A DNA stretch of 64,000 nucleotides from Gibbula magus (lineage: Eukaryota; Mollusca; Gastropoda; Trochida; Trochidae), in NCBI GenBank assembly GCA_936450465.1, contig OW388302.1:14843530-14907529 (forward strand). Direction: 5' to 3'. Both the position numbers and the translations under genes were made by a program. Under the pieces are notes generated by a model. The model did no database searches. It was not told the origin of the DNA and saw only the letters and a program-made list of their open reading frames with translations. This document shows, piece after piece, positions 13,121-24,059 of the stretch. Position 1 is the first letter of the stretch. Every line of letters begins with the position of its first letter.

Positions 13121-14754
13121 CTAACCAAATCTGTATTTGTGTAAACCCTTCGACTCCAATACAACACACAGCTTGTCTCCATCAACACACAGACCAGTTG
13201 GATACTGTAAACCATTCCTTGCTGTCAGAATGTCTCTGATGAACTCTCCTGACTCACTGAGATGAATCACTTTGTGTGCAGCATAGTCAGATACAAGAAT
13301 GTCTCCTGTACTGGTGGATGTGATTCCCCATGGATATCTCAGTGCTCTGTTTCCAGTAGGTGTGTATGTGAATACAATGTCACCAGACTTTGTCAGACAG
13401 ATAACAGACTTCAGACCCTGGTCTGACACCAGGATAGTGCCTTGTCTGGTTACATGTATGTAGGTAGGATCAATGAAGCTCTTTCCTATGGCAGGAAGTG
13501 TTGTGAAGGTCTTCAAGATGGTTCCCTTCATATCAATCAGATCCACAGAGGATGAAACATAAGAACCAGCCACTAGTGTTGACTGATCCACAGTAGACAG
13601 ACCACTGTATTTCTTACTTGCCTGTATTGTAGACAGGAGTTCCAGGTCAGTAGTTACAGCAACTGTGATGATACGCGGAGATTCATTAAGAGACACAGCT
13701 ACCTTACCTTCACTGATAACTGTTATACAAATGGGTCTACCAGACACTTTGAGTACACTTGACCATGACTGTCCTCCTCTAGTGTAAAATGATTTCAGAC
13801 GTTGTGTGTGATAATCAGCAAATACAGTTACCTTTGTACCCGCTATGTTTATTATCAAACCATCGAAAACATCATAACTGTCTCCCAAATTAAGTTTAGC
13901 TTCAATAACTTCATCTAGTACAGGTGAGGCTGTCAGATTTATGTTGTCAATCTGCTGAATCAACATCTTGTTAATCTTCACATCCATCATGTCTATCTGT
14001 TTCTTCAATGTTTCAAGGTCGTGTATAAAGCTGATATCAGCTACATCTGGTCTGTCCTTCCTCTGTGTCACTGTGACATCTGCTCCAGCTTCTGACCCAG
14101 ACGACAGATACATCTCAAACAGTTGCGTCTCATCATCCAACTCCAGGGCCTGCTGGATGAACCGAGACTGCTGCTGGTACATCTGTAGATCTATTTGTTT
14201 TGTCTTCATCATCGACCCCAACTTCTCTCTGTCTTGTTCTGTTTGATCCTTCACCTTCTTAATCAGTTGATCTTCCTTCTGATTCAGTGTATCAATAGCT
14301 TCCTTTATGGTTTTCCTTATTTCTGATTCCATACTAGATCTATCATCTAGAAGTTTGTTTGTTTGCACGTCGAGCTGTTTAATCTCAATATTTGTTGACT
14401 CAATTTTCTCTGACAGATTCTGTTGGCGTTCCTGAAGCCTTGATTTGACCTCTGTCAGTTGATCCCTGATTCTGATGACCCCTTCACACGTTCTGTGATC
14501 GATATCGGAGCACACATTACACACAGGTATGTTGCATTTCCTGCAGTACAGCGTCATCCTTTCGTCATGTTGGTCACACTTGAAAACCTTCTTAATAGAG
14601 TCGCTTCCTGAACGTCGGACAACTTCATGATTCTTCTGTTTGTTACTGTGTAGTTTCAGACATCCATTGCAAATTGAAGCTTGGCAGTCGGAACACCAAT
14701 GTGTCGCTGGACTTGACTTCCCTTCCTTTTGGCACATTGAGCACAGCTCAGGTC
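13121..14754 (-). CDS. TRIM-like last exon: two B-boxes, coiled coil, NHL-like propeller
   Basis: The exon encodes 543 residues after the split first codon. B-box 1 ligands are Cys4, Cys7, Cys20, Cys23, Cys28, Cys31, His35 and His42. B-box 2 begins CDQHDERMTLYCRKC (from Cys59), with Cys78, Cys81 and His86; its last usual His appears replaced by Cys89. A heptad-rich, charged coiled coil covers about 98-230. The C-terminal part (about 300-543) has repeats with GTILVSDQG and GDILVSDYAAHKV, typical of NHL/TRIM2-3-56-like beta-propellers. No RING precedes the B-boxes in this exon. TRIM proteins are often ubiquitin ligases, but without a RING that activity cannot be assumed. The TAG stop is at 13121-13123. 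Confidence 0.85.
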
Positions 14755-17700
14755 CTGAAAAACACAAGTGAAAACCACATTAGATAGTGCATTTACAGGT
14801 TTAACAAGAACGTTTTAGTTAAACTAACCAATATATACTGTTAGTGTCTGTTTGTGGTCAGTGTATACTGCGAAATCATTACATCTTAATCAAAATCAAC
14901 AACACATTTTAAAACATATATTTTAAAGAAACTATACATGTATGTTTCTTGATGAAAACACCATACACAGTAAAACTGAAATCAGTTATGTGTTGGTTTA
15001 AGTGTTACAATTATCAAACTATACCAATCAATATGGTCTATGTTTTTGTGGTTAGGGTTTATGTAAATTGTCTTTGTAAATATATCATACCAATACTACT
15101 AAACAAAGAATAATATGATGGTAGTGCGCATGCGTCAGCAGTGGACGTGGGTGAAAACCGTCTCCAACAATTATGTCAATTAAATCGTTAAAAAGCAACG
15201 CTGTACGTTGAAAAGTGTTTACGAGAAGATGGGAGACACCTTAGAACAGTGGAGAGCCAGGACAGGGGTATTTCGCCAACCTAGAGGTCTAAAACAAGTT
15301 GGGAAAGTCTGTCCTTACAATCCGTCTTCAAAATGGACCGCCATTACAGGCATAGCGTATCGGTTGTTGTTGAGCTTCACGGTGTTGTCGACGGTCTGGA
15401 CTTTAGGTAACTGTCTCGCTAACTCATGTATCGCATTCCATGGCATATTAAATGATCATACTGAATGTGGATATACGCACATACAACTAAATAACCTGAA
15501 CTATGAACATGAAATGTTGTGTCTCTCAACTCGCTACTCTGTCACGCCCGGATTGTTGGAAAGAAGCGTTCGTAAAATATCATCAGATTACGACAGCACT
15601 GGCGTTGAGTATTCTGTGCCGATGACTTTGATTACAGATCTACTGTTACGTGGTGGTGTCGAACCAAACCCAGGCCCGGAAACACGTCAGAAACAACTTA
15701 AACTGACAGGAGCAAGCGACCAGAACCCCGATGATAAGTCTGAGTTCGAGAGACTTATGGATGAATTACAGAAGATAAACATCAAAGTTGACAACGTACA
15801 AAGCACTCTCTCCCAACGTCTAGATAAACTCACGGATTCTGTGGGTACAGTTAAGAAGTCAGTTGATGATCTAACAACCAAATGTGCAAAACTCGAAGAA
15901 GAAAACAGTTCGTTGAAATCTGATGTTTCAGATCTCTCAGACAAGTTAGATTACCTAGAAAACCAAGGCAGGAGGAATAATCTTATTATCCACGGTGTCC
16001 CTAAATCAAAACAACACGAAACCTGGAGTGACTGTGAAGATTCAGTGCGGAAGATATTTCGTGAAACAATGAACATTGATGACTCTCCTATCACCATTGA
16101 AAGAGCACATCGGGTTAACCGTGGTAAATCCATCATCATAAAGTTACTGGATTTTAACATGAAAACCGAGATATTACGAAATGCGCGAGAACTCAAGGAC
16201 ACTGGTATCTATATTTCAGAAGACTTCTCTTTTAAAGTTAGACTGATCAGAAAAAAACTCAAAACTATAATGGATACTGAAAGAGAGAAGGGACGAAGAT
16301 CAAAACTAAGATTTGATAAACTGGTATTTGACGATGGAGAGGTGGTGAGCTGGAGTACCCGTGAAGACAAAGCTGTTTTCTCCAAGAAAGGTAACAGTCA
16401 TCACTCTGAAAACTCAACTCTGACCTAGGACAGGGGCCGGCCTCAGCATGAGGGAGTTATCTCCCTTTTCACATGGAATGTACAGGGACTACAATCTAAA
16501 TTGTCCAAGCCTGACTTTTTAAATTATTGCTCACAATTTGATATTATAGGATTCCTGGAGGTGTGGAGCAATGTAAACAAAGATTTATTACAGAACAATT
16601 TTCCAAATTACAGTATTCATTACAACCTGAGAGATTATAATAATAAAGGTGGAGTTGTGGTTATGATTAAAAGCCAATTGAATGTTGGCGTGAAGAAAAT
16701 TATCACTATATACAGTGACTGCATTTTTGTTGTTCTGGACGCAACCTTTTTCAATATGGATAAAGATGTTCTACTGGGATATGTTTATATTCACCCAGAG
16801 ACCTCCTCTACTGTGACTGACACTAGAGATAAGAAGGGTATTGAATACCTCGACAGTGTTATTTTAGATTTGAAGTATCAATATAATGAATCACATATTA
16901 TAATTTGTGGTGACCTTAATGCCAGGACAGGTTTGTTAATGGATTACATATTTCCTGATAAAGCAGATTTTATTCCAGAACTTGATGGTGTTAATGATAT
17001 TATTGATCCATTCGACACTCCACGCTTCTCGAGAGATTCAGAAATAAACAATTATGGAAAGGAACTTATAAATCTTTGCTGTAGTTATGGAATTCACATT
17101 GTGAATGGCAGATCAAAAAGTGATCCACATGGAGCATATACATGTACTGCAAACAAAGGATGTAGTCTTGTCGACTATGTATTGTGTTCTTCTCATTTAT
17201 TCAATTCAATTTGTGACTTTAGTGTGTGCACAAGAGTTGAATCTGACCATTTCCCTACTGTTTGTGAGTTAAATTGTTTATTCCAGAGGACTGTCAAATT
17301 AGATGATTATCAAACAATAGCACTACAGAAGTACAAGTGGAGACTTTCCCATGCAGACAAGTTTAACTCTAGTTTACATGCAAACTTACACTCATTGCCT
17401 CTTGATGAGTTTCATGACATAGCTGCAGATAATCCTTGTCTAGGTGCGAAATTGTTAACTGATATTATTCAAGAAACCGCATCCTCCTGTGGAATGAGCT
17501 CAAACTCTGTGAAGAAACTGGATAATAATAATAACCAATGGTTTGATCAAGAGTGTGAACAATTGAAACATAATAAATATGAACTATTGGACAGATTTCG
17601 CCTGTCTGGAGATTTGTCATATCTTCAGGACTTTCATAAAACGAGAAATAAATTCCGTGAACTTTGTCGCCACAAGAAGGAGGAATATACAATTTCTATA

Positions 17701-20700
17701 ACCAATACAATATTATCAGACTTTTCCAGTGGTAATAGAGTTAAATCATTTTGGTCTCATGTGAGACATTTTAGTAGCGCTTCATGTAAATCTGTACCAT
17801 TGATTGACTATTCAGAATGGGTTGAGTATTTTAAAGATGTTTTAAATATTCAAGATGTTCATATTGATGAAGATTTTCTTTCTTTTACTAGAGATTACAT
17901 TGTGAATCATAATGCGCAAGGAGTTGTTTGTGAAACCTGTAATGATGATGATATCAATAATATTGTGAATAGGGAAATAAGTATTGATGAGGTTGCTTTC
18001 GCTCTAGCTAGTTTACGGCCAAATAAAAGTCCAGGACCAGATGGGATTCCCCCTGAGATGTTTAAGGGTAATAAGCTGGTTTTGCAGTCATATTTATGCA
18101 TATTATTTAACGGCATTTTTAGATCAGGGAAATTTCCAGATCAGTGGTCACTTAGTATTATATTTCCGTTGCATAAAAAGGGCAGTATTCACCAAGTAAA
18201 TAATTGTCGTGGTATCTCTCTCATGGATATTTGTGGCAAGGTTTTTACTTCCATTTTGAACAAGCGTTTAAAAGAGGTTGTCGACGTGTTAGATTTGTAC
18301 CCAGAGTGTCAAGGCGGCTTCCGTAAGGGATACTGTACCGTGGATAATATTTTTACACTCCAAAGTGTCATACAGAAATATCTGTCCAAAAAAGGAGGTA
18401 GATTTTATTGTATGTTTGTCGATTTTCGTAAAGCATTTGATTCGGTAAATAGAGATCTTCTATGGTTTGTTCTGTTATCTAATAGTATCCGTGGCTCTAT
18501 GTTTAATATTATTAGAGATTGAGACGGTATGAATCATGGTACTTTGGTGAACATAAGTTAGCCATTTCTTCATACTATAATTATTTGGGTTTATTGTTTT
18601 CAAATAGACTCTCATGGTCTAAATCCGTCCAAAATCTGGTAAATAAAGCGAATAATGCTTTGTCCTCAGTTAAGATTTTTAGTAGGAGATTAAAAAATGT
18701 TTCCCCAGCTATTTTGTTTAAGATCTTTGATTCTCAGATAAAGCCTATCATTTTGTATGCTTCAGAGATATGGGGTTTTCAGCAATGGCATGTTGTTGAA
18801 CAGTTTCATATTAGATTTTGTAAGTATGTGTTGGGTGTAAGTTATAAATGCTCTAACGCTGCTGTATTGGCTGAATGTGGTAGAAACTTTATTTTTTGTG
18901 ATACCTTATTACGTGTTGTAAAGTATTGGTTTAAACTTTTACATTTTCCTAGGGATAGATATCCGAAGCAGTGTTATATTATGTTACACAATTTTGACAA
19001 AGTTGATAGGAAAACTTGGGTATATTTTGTTCGGAATATTCTCTTCAAGTATGGTTTTGGTTTTGTGTGGGAAGCTCAAGGTGTTGGTAATGATTTTTTA
19101 AAGAATTTCATGTAAGAATCAGTGACTGTCACAAGCAATTAATATTTTCGGAAATGCACAAATGTACATCGCTAGATCTTTATTCAAATATCAAAACTGT
19201 ATTTTGTATGGAACCTTATTTATTTTTTGGGAAATCTAAAGATGCCAGGCGCAGAATAACAATGTTAAGAATCGGTGCACTTCCAATATACAAAAATACC
19301 GGTAGATTTGATGGACTTCCAAGGCACCAACGACTTTGTTATATTTGTAATGATAACTTTGTAGAAAATGAATTTCATTTTCTATTAGAATGTAAAGTTT
19401 ATCATGATTTGCGCTGTAAATATTTCAAAACATTACCCTATCATATTGATCAGCAATACCTTTTAAATATTTTACAATGTACTAATTATTCAATAACAAC
19501 AAACTGCTCTAATTACATAAAGGAAGCATTGTTACTACGAACTCAGTATACATGACTGTCAATTGCCACTACCATGTAATCACATGTTTGTTTATTTTGT
19601 ATTGTACGTGGGCCTAAGGCCTTTTACGAAATAAACTTGATTGATTGATTGAAACAAAGAAGAGAAATGTTGCAGTAAGCATGTTTTGGCCACGATAGGG
19701 TCTCCTGGTCACCAACATTTTACAACTTCTTTTTTTTATATCTTTTAGATGTACATAAACTGTTTTGAGGACGTGACGCTAATACTAATTAGCCCCCAAC
19801 CCACTCCATATCATTGGCTAATTTAAGCATTGCTACATTTCACAATCTTTTCTTTATCGGCTTGCCAGGGAAGCAGATATGAGTCTTGAACTTTAAATGC
19901 GTTCTTACATCCGTCGATTAAACTTAATATGGCGACCTCCATCATTTGCATATGCTTAACTCATTAACGCCGAGCACCGATCTTCAGCTGAACGCCTGGC
20001 CGTCACGCCTCAGGGTTAGCGTACCACAGCGACACGCTAATTAGCCTGGCACCTCTGATTCAGCGAGAGGAATTTCTTGTTATCAAACGTGTATTTATCG
20101 TTAAGCGCTTCCGTCCATTGTGTAGAATGAACTGATTGTATATTCACGGCAAGATGACATTGCAAGCCAAAAATGTGAATAGATTGCATCATTCTACATA
20201 ACTGCACGTGCACGACTCTTTGTCGTCTTATCAATTATGTAATCCCGTTACATATATCTCTGATATTTGTTTCTGCTTTACCTTTCCAGATCAAACCTTA
20301 ATATGCTGGGATTATAAGTTATTGACATCAAATACTAATTTATCCTTTCATACGTTTTATAAGTCATATTCAAAATAAAAATCAATTAGTAGTTCGAAAC
20401 TTGCAAGTAGCATATTCATAAGTCTCAGTTTGTTATCACTTGAGTTTGGCTGAAAAGTTCCATGCATGAAACATTTATAAACAATAGCAAACTTTTTTGG
20501 ATATTAAATTTCTTTATTCTGTAGAGGCGACGTTTCGAAATAGATACTAACGTCGTGTCGTTGACAAGCAAGTGATACTGTGATGGAGAGGAAGATAACA
20601 TATACAAACATTGTTGTTACAATAAATTAGGATGAGTTGTTTATACAGCTGAATAGGTTGATGTACAAAGGTTGTTGAGGAGATTGAGCAGTTGATTAGA

Positions 20701-23411
20701 AGCCAGTTGTGATGAGCAAAGCTATCTAGAGATTTAACAATTTTGTTCACCAATCGTATAAGATATCCGTCAATGTTAGGGCTCGTGATGGGCGTGGCCA
20801 AAATCTCTAAACAGCACGTTTGATTTTTCGCTGAACAGCTTGGTCAGTTGATTGATCTAACAATAACCAATCGATACTGTGGCTCGTGATGGGCGTGGCC
20901 CAAATCTCTAAACAGCACGTTTGATATTTTGCAGGTTCACAACCTGAAATGAATTATAACAATTATGTTACTTACGTATAATGTAAGATTGTATTTAGTA
21001 ACCTGAAGGTGTATAGAAATATTGAAAGGATTTACCAAGTATGTTCTCATGAATAAAACTAACGTAGGCGTGGCTACAATAATCAAGCTCCATCATGATA
21101 TAACACATGTCACGGGAGAAACGTCAGAATGTAGCCGAAATTACCAGTATGTTATTCCAAGCTAAATTACCTTGATCTTGATTGATTGAATATTCACACG
21201 CATAATTGCCGTAACGCAAATTCTAATCTGTTTTGAACATACACATATGTCGACATATACACACAATTACACGGGCGTGACAATGAATCGTGTTGTCTAT
21301 CTATTGCAGGTGTTTATTCTAGCAGGTGTCACGGATCAAACAGGAGTGCCGAATTACCCCAAGGGATTTTCATTTCATGGTCAATTGAGTTTCTCAAATA
21401 TTGTGTTACCATAGTCTGATTGAATGGTTATTTGCAAGAACATATGTGTATTTACTATAATTTTTATTGACGACGGATCACAAGAGACCGGATCAATTGA
21501 TATATATGACAATGGCATTGGATTATACCAGATTGTGTCAACGTGTTTAGCTAATTTTTGAATGAAAGCATTTTATATTCATGAAAGTACCTAATAACTG
21601 TAACGGATTACCGAATCATTGTTGTACGTGTAGAATATCAATACGAATATTTCAATACCCTTGCATGAAATATCATTGAAATGAATTAGATGCAAATTAT
21701 GCCACACAATGTAACAAGTACAATAAGTATCGGTAACCATGTACAATGGATAGGTTTTTGCAGACTAGTTAGGTAAACTACATTGTATATCTTATCAATA
21801 ACAACAATGACATGAATGTTTACTGTGGACAACAATATTAACCCAGGAAAGTGTTATAGTACAGAAGTTATAGATAAATGAAAATACTTCAACACTCTTC
21901 TATTGGCTTAGATGTGCGTTGCGTCTTTGAAATAGTTACATAATCGTATGTAAACATGCAAAACAATAGGTATTGTAATATTTTAATTATTCTTTCTATA
22001 CGCTCACTGCATAATACATATTCAGGCATTGCCTTTGTTTACACAAAGTAAAACAGACACAAAATATTCAACGGATATATAGAAAAAGCGATTACTGCAG
22101 GTAAGCCTTTGATACCTATTTCTGACTGCTATCAAATCACCTTAAATACTTCCGGCCATCAACTCTATATGTAGCAACTCTCTAAAAAAAACATGCATCT
22201 CGCATGATAGATACCTAATTGTTTTAAATTATGTGTGTTTGTGATTCAATAGGCAGCACCCCTAAAACGCGTCTCTCGCTGTGAGAAGCTGTTAATCAGC
22301 TACTCCTATTACGTCTCTCGCTTTGAGGAACTGGCAGTTAGCTGACCCCTATAAGCGTCTCTCGCTGTGAGCAAGAGATTAACGGCCCACCTATACGCGT
22401 CTCTCGGCGTTAATGAGTTAACATATGACCTATGATGATTATTGTTTAAGCACTCGTACATAAAAAGAACCGGGACACTGATCAATCAGTGTTTATAGGA
22501 AATTAATATAGAATCAGCGGGAACTGTGATTGTTGCAGTTTAAAGGATATTTGCCTCCAAGCCTTCTTCACTGCACACAATATAACGGCATGCTACAATA
22601 GATAGATTTACCCCTCTCTCCTGCAATGAAGTAAAACAGTATATAAGAAACAAGGATATTTCTAAAACTAGAATTATGGCACTACTCAGATGATCAAGGT
22701 CATTTTTAAATCAGGTTATCCCATTTTCCTCCATGACGACTTGCAGCAGAACTGACTTCATCACTCAGAACATCAGTGTGCTATGGAATTGATAAGAACA
22801 CACTATCCTCCGTTCTTATCTATCAACAACATTTCTGTTCTGTTCTTGAGAAGGATATATTAACTGGTATTCAGTGCATTGTCCCTGTGGCCTTATGAGT
22901 CACCTAATTTTCATTTTATACTTCCCATAGACCAAGATTAGAAATACAAATATACCGTGTCCACGACTGGAGGGATGGACAGACGTATGTCTAACTTCTA
23001 ATCACGATGATCTTAAAATGTTCATTTGCATATGTGTCACCTTATATGATTGGTTCTTATAAATAAATATTCTGAAATCACTTACCTTCTTCAATGTGAG
23101 GTGGAACAACCGTTTTCTCAAGTTTCTCTGCCATATGTTGATAGCCAGATTTCTTCAAGGCCTCTAGAAACACGCCATATCCATTCACACCTGAATTAAA
23201 CAGTTTCTGAAGAAACACTTCTGTTCTCCTTTTCCTGGTAGGTGGTACTGCACATCTGACCTCTTCTATATCATCGTCGGTAAATATTCCTTTCTCAAAC
23301 ATTGTGTCAACAAGATATTTCCCATCTAGCTCCGTGTTCAAAAGTTCCCAGTTTATTCGCAATCTCTCCTTCTCATCATGATGTAATTTACCTCTCTGCT
23401 GTTTTGCCATG
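13121..23411 (-). CDS. Gene model: CARD / B-box / coiled-coil / NHL-like protein (two exons)
   Basis: Two minus-strand exons fit together. Exon 23411..23086 follows an acceptor (TTTCTTGCAG), has its ATG at 23410 and ends in GAAGAAG before the donor GTAAGT, leaving one base (phase 1). Exon 14754..13121 follows the acceptor TGTGTTTTTCAG and begins with two bases that complete a codon (phase 1). Joining them gives an uninterrupted 652-residue protein: CARD (about 8-100), two B-boxes, coiled coil, C-terminal propeller. CARDs mediate homotypic assembly in immune and death signalling, while B-box and NHL parts are typical of TRIM proteins; there is no RING. No other exon was seen in the 8.3-kb intron, but I cannot exclude one, nor that these are two genes. 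A 5' non-coding exon must lie upstream of 23412. Confidence 0.6.
15229..16428 (+). CDS. LINE ORF1 protein with N-terminal hydrophobic segment and 2A-like motif
   Basis: The first ATG is at 15229, giving 399 residues. An upstream in-frame TTG at 15208 adds seven codons but is not a likely start. Residues 35-60 are hydrophobic (LLLSFTVLSTVWTLG). Residues 138-150 read DLLLRGGVEPNPGP: the terminal NPG/P and E-x-N-P-G-P of 2A ribosome-skipping peptides, with Gly where Asp is canonical. After it come a coiled coil (about 173-243), ENQGRRNNLIIHGVP (from residue 244) and a basic C-terminal domain, which match the RRM plus C-terminal domain layout of L1-type ORF1 RNA-binding proteins. 2A-like sequences in ORF1 of CR1-group elements have been described, so the motif has precedent. 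The frame is intact to its TAG. Confidence 0.85.
   Translation: MGDTLEQWRARTGVFRQPRGLKQVGKVCPYNPSSKWTAITGIAYRLLLSFTVLSTVWTLGNCLANSCIAFHGILNDHTECGYTHIQLNNLNYEHEMLCLSTRYSVTPGLLERSVRKISSDYDSTGVEYSVPMTLITDLLLRGGVEPNPGPETRQKQLKLTGASDQNPDDKSEFERLMDELQKINIKVDNVQSTLSQRLDKLTDSVGTVKKSVDDLTTKCAKLEEENSSLKSDVSDLSDKLDYLENQGRRNNLIIHGVPKSKQHETWSDCEDSVRKIFRETMNIDDSPITIERAHRVNRGKSIIIKLLDFNMKTEILRNARELKDTGIYISEDFSFKVRLIRKKLKTIMDTEREKGRRSKLRFDKLVFDDGEVVSWSTREDKAVFSKKGNSHHSENSTLT
15637..15678 (+). other. 2A-like ribosome-skipping motif in LINE ORF1
   Basis: Codons spell DLLLRGGVEPNPGP. The expected peptide-bond skip is between Gly (15673-15675) and Pro (15676-15678). It would separate a hydrophobic 149-residue leader from the RNA-binding body of ORF1p. 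The Asp of the D-x-E-x-N-P-G-P consensus is Gly here, so activity is uncertain. Confidence 0.7.
16429..19555 (+). pseudogene. LINE ORF2 (APE endonuclease / reverse transcriptase), deleted and frameshifted
   Basis: Directly after the ORF1 TAG the same frame continues without an ATG until well into the endonuclease. Endonuclease motifs are present: FTWNVQG, FLEVWS, IICGDLNARTG, LVDYVL and VESDHFPT. The reverse transcriptase starts (KSPGPDGIPPEMF; FRKGYCTVDNIF; CMFVDFRKAFDSVNRDLLW with the first catalytic Asp), then stops at 18522. From about 18519 another frame resumes with RRYESWYFG and YNYLGLLFSNRLSW, so the part with the YADD box has been deleted (of the order of 130-160 codons by comparison with the family). 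A second shift near 19095-19115 leads into the last frame (to 19555), with CYICNDNFVENEFHFLLEC, the C-terminal Cys/His motif. The protein cannot be functional in this copy. Confidence 0.85.
16451..16466 (+). other. Hairpin just after the ORF1 stop codon
   Basis: AGGGAG-TTAT-CTCCCT gives a 6-bp stem with a 4-nt loop, 22 nt after the TAG at 16426-16428. A second small stem, CCTC-AGCAT-GAGG, overlaps it. A structure at this distance could favour readthrough, but the word GGGAG(N4)CTCCC also occurs elsewhere in the window (around 43542), so it may be incidental. Confidence 0.4.
19654..23085. other. Rest of the CARD-NHL intron; short repeats only
   Basis: No further acceptor-exon-donor combination with coding content was found on the minus strand. 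A 46-bp direct repeat containing CTCGTGATGGGCGTGGCC occurs at 20781-20826 and 20882-20927. Four imperfect copies of a roughly 50-bp unit with the word GCGTCTCTCGCTGTGAG lie at 22256-22405. Confidence 0.5.
23086..23411 (-). CDS. CARD-encoding first coding exon
   Basis: The acceptor TTTGTATTTCTTGCAG precedes CC-ATG. The exon encodes 108 residues plus one base and ends at GAAGAAG before GTAAGT. After a basic/charged lead (MAKQQRGKLHHDEKERLR) the sequence follows a CARD: INWELLNTELDG (helix 1), YLVDTMFEKGIFTDDDIEEV (helices 2-3), PPTRKRRTEVFLQKLFNSG (helix 4), YGVFLEALKKSGYQHMAEKL (helices 5-6). These hydrophobic positions are typical of caspase-2/RAIDD/NOD-type CARDs. The upstream acceptor implies a non-coding 5' exon. 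The exon is not in a repeat and keeps an intact frame. Confidence 0.8.
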
Positions 23412-23519
23412 GCTGCAAGAAATACAAATAAGTTTGAGATGTTTGTTTTGAAATTCTGAATAAAAGCAGTGTACTTAACTAAGGTGTAGTTTAAGCTAGC
23501 CCAGTAATGCACCCATCAC

Positions 23520-24059
23520 AAAATCCATACCCTTTTGGAAAAATAAGAACCTGTTATTTAAAATATCTATATTCGATATTTACCACTTGTATTAGAATTA
23601 AATGTTACCCATATACTAAGTACAAACATAGTCAAGAAGAATTTTAGAGTTCATTAGCGGAAAGTATTCATGCGTCAATTTGCAAAGAAAAATATCTCCT
23701 GAATCAATAAATGCTTAAAAATTCACACCGGCCAATATACAGGATTCACTACTTGTTCAAAAGGAATATTGTAATTCAGATTTGTTTATGGGGTTAACCT
23801 TTTGAAATTCTTATTCTTTTGGCTAATATGTTGGAGTTTGTATGTTGGTTATGCACGAAAAATAATTTACTGCTTGAGAAGGTAATTCACAATTGCAAAC
23901 CACAAAACGATACAATAGCCAAAAAAAAAAGGTTATAAAACCCTTTTCTTTTGAATTGGCTTTTTCTTATTGATTATGATAAGGTGTGTTATTTAGAGTG
24001 TCACCTGTAATGGCGATTGTAGGACGTGTCTTACAACATTGGGGTAAAAATTGAAATTA
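23520..24059. other. AT-rich region upstream of the CARD exon
   Basis: No coding frame, repeat or RNA gene seen. Part of the 5' intron of the CARD gene if its first exon lies farther upstream. Confidence 0.4.

Larger units (their letters stand above)
15120..19653 (+). mobile_element. CR1/Jockey-type LINE, antisense in the intron of the CARD-NHL gene
   Basis: A nearly full-length non-LTR retrotransposon: a short 5' UTR, ORF1 (15229-16428), ORF2 in the same frame after a single TAG, a short 3' UTR with the palindrome GGCCTAAGGCC, AATAAA at 19630-19635 and a (TTGA)4 tail at 19637-19652. An APE-type endonuclease followed by reverse transcriptase places it in the Jockey superfamily group (CR1/L2-like). 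The 5' limit is approximate and no target duplication was recognised. The copy is dead because its ORF2 is deleted and frameshifted. It lies wholly inside the minus-strand intron 14755-23085, in opposite orientation to the host gene. Confidence 0.85.

Noticed and set aside
20938..21010. Extra exon of the CARD-NHL gene (GTAAGT donor at about 20974, minus strand)
   Set aside because: No acceptor or coding-like sequence precedes the donor.
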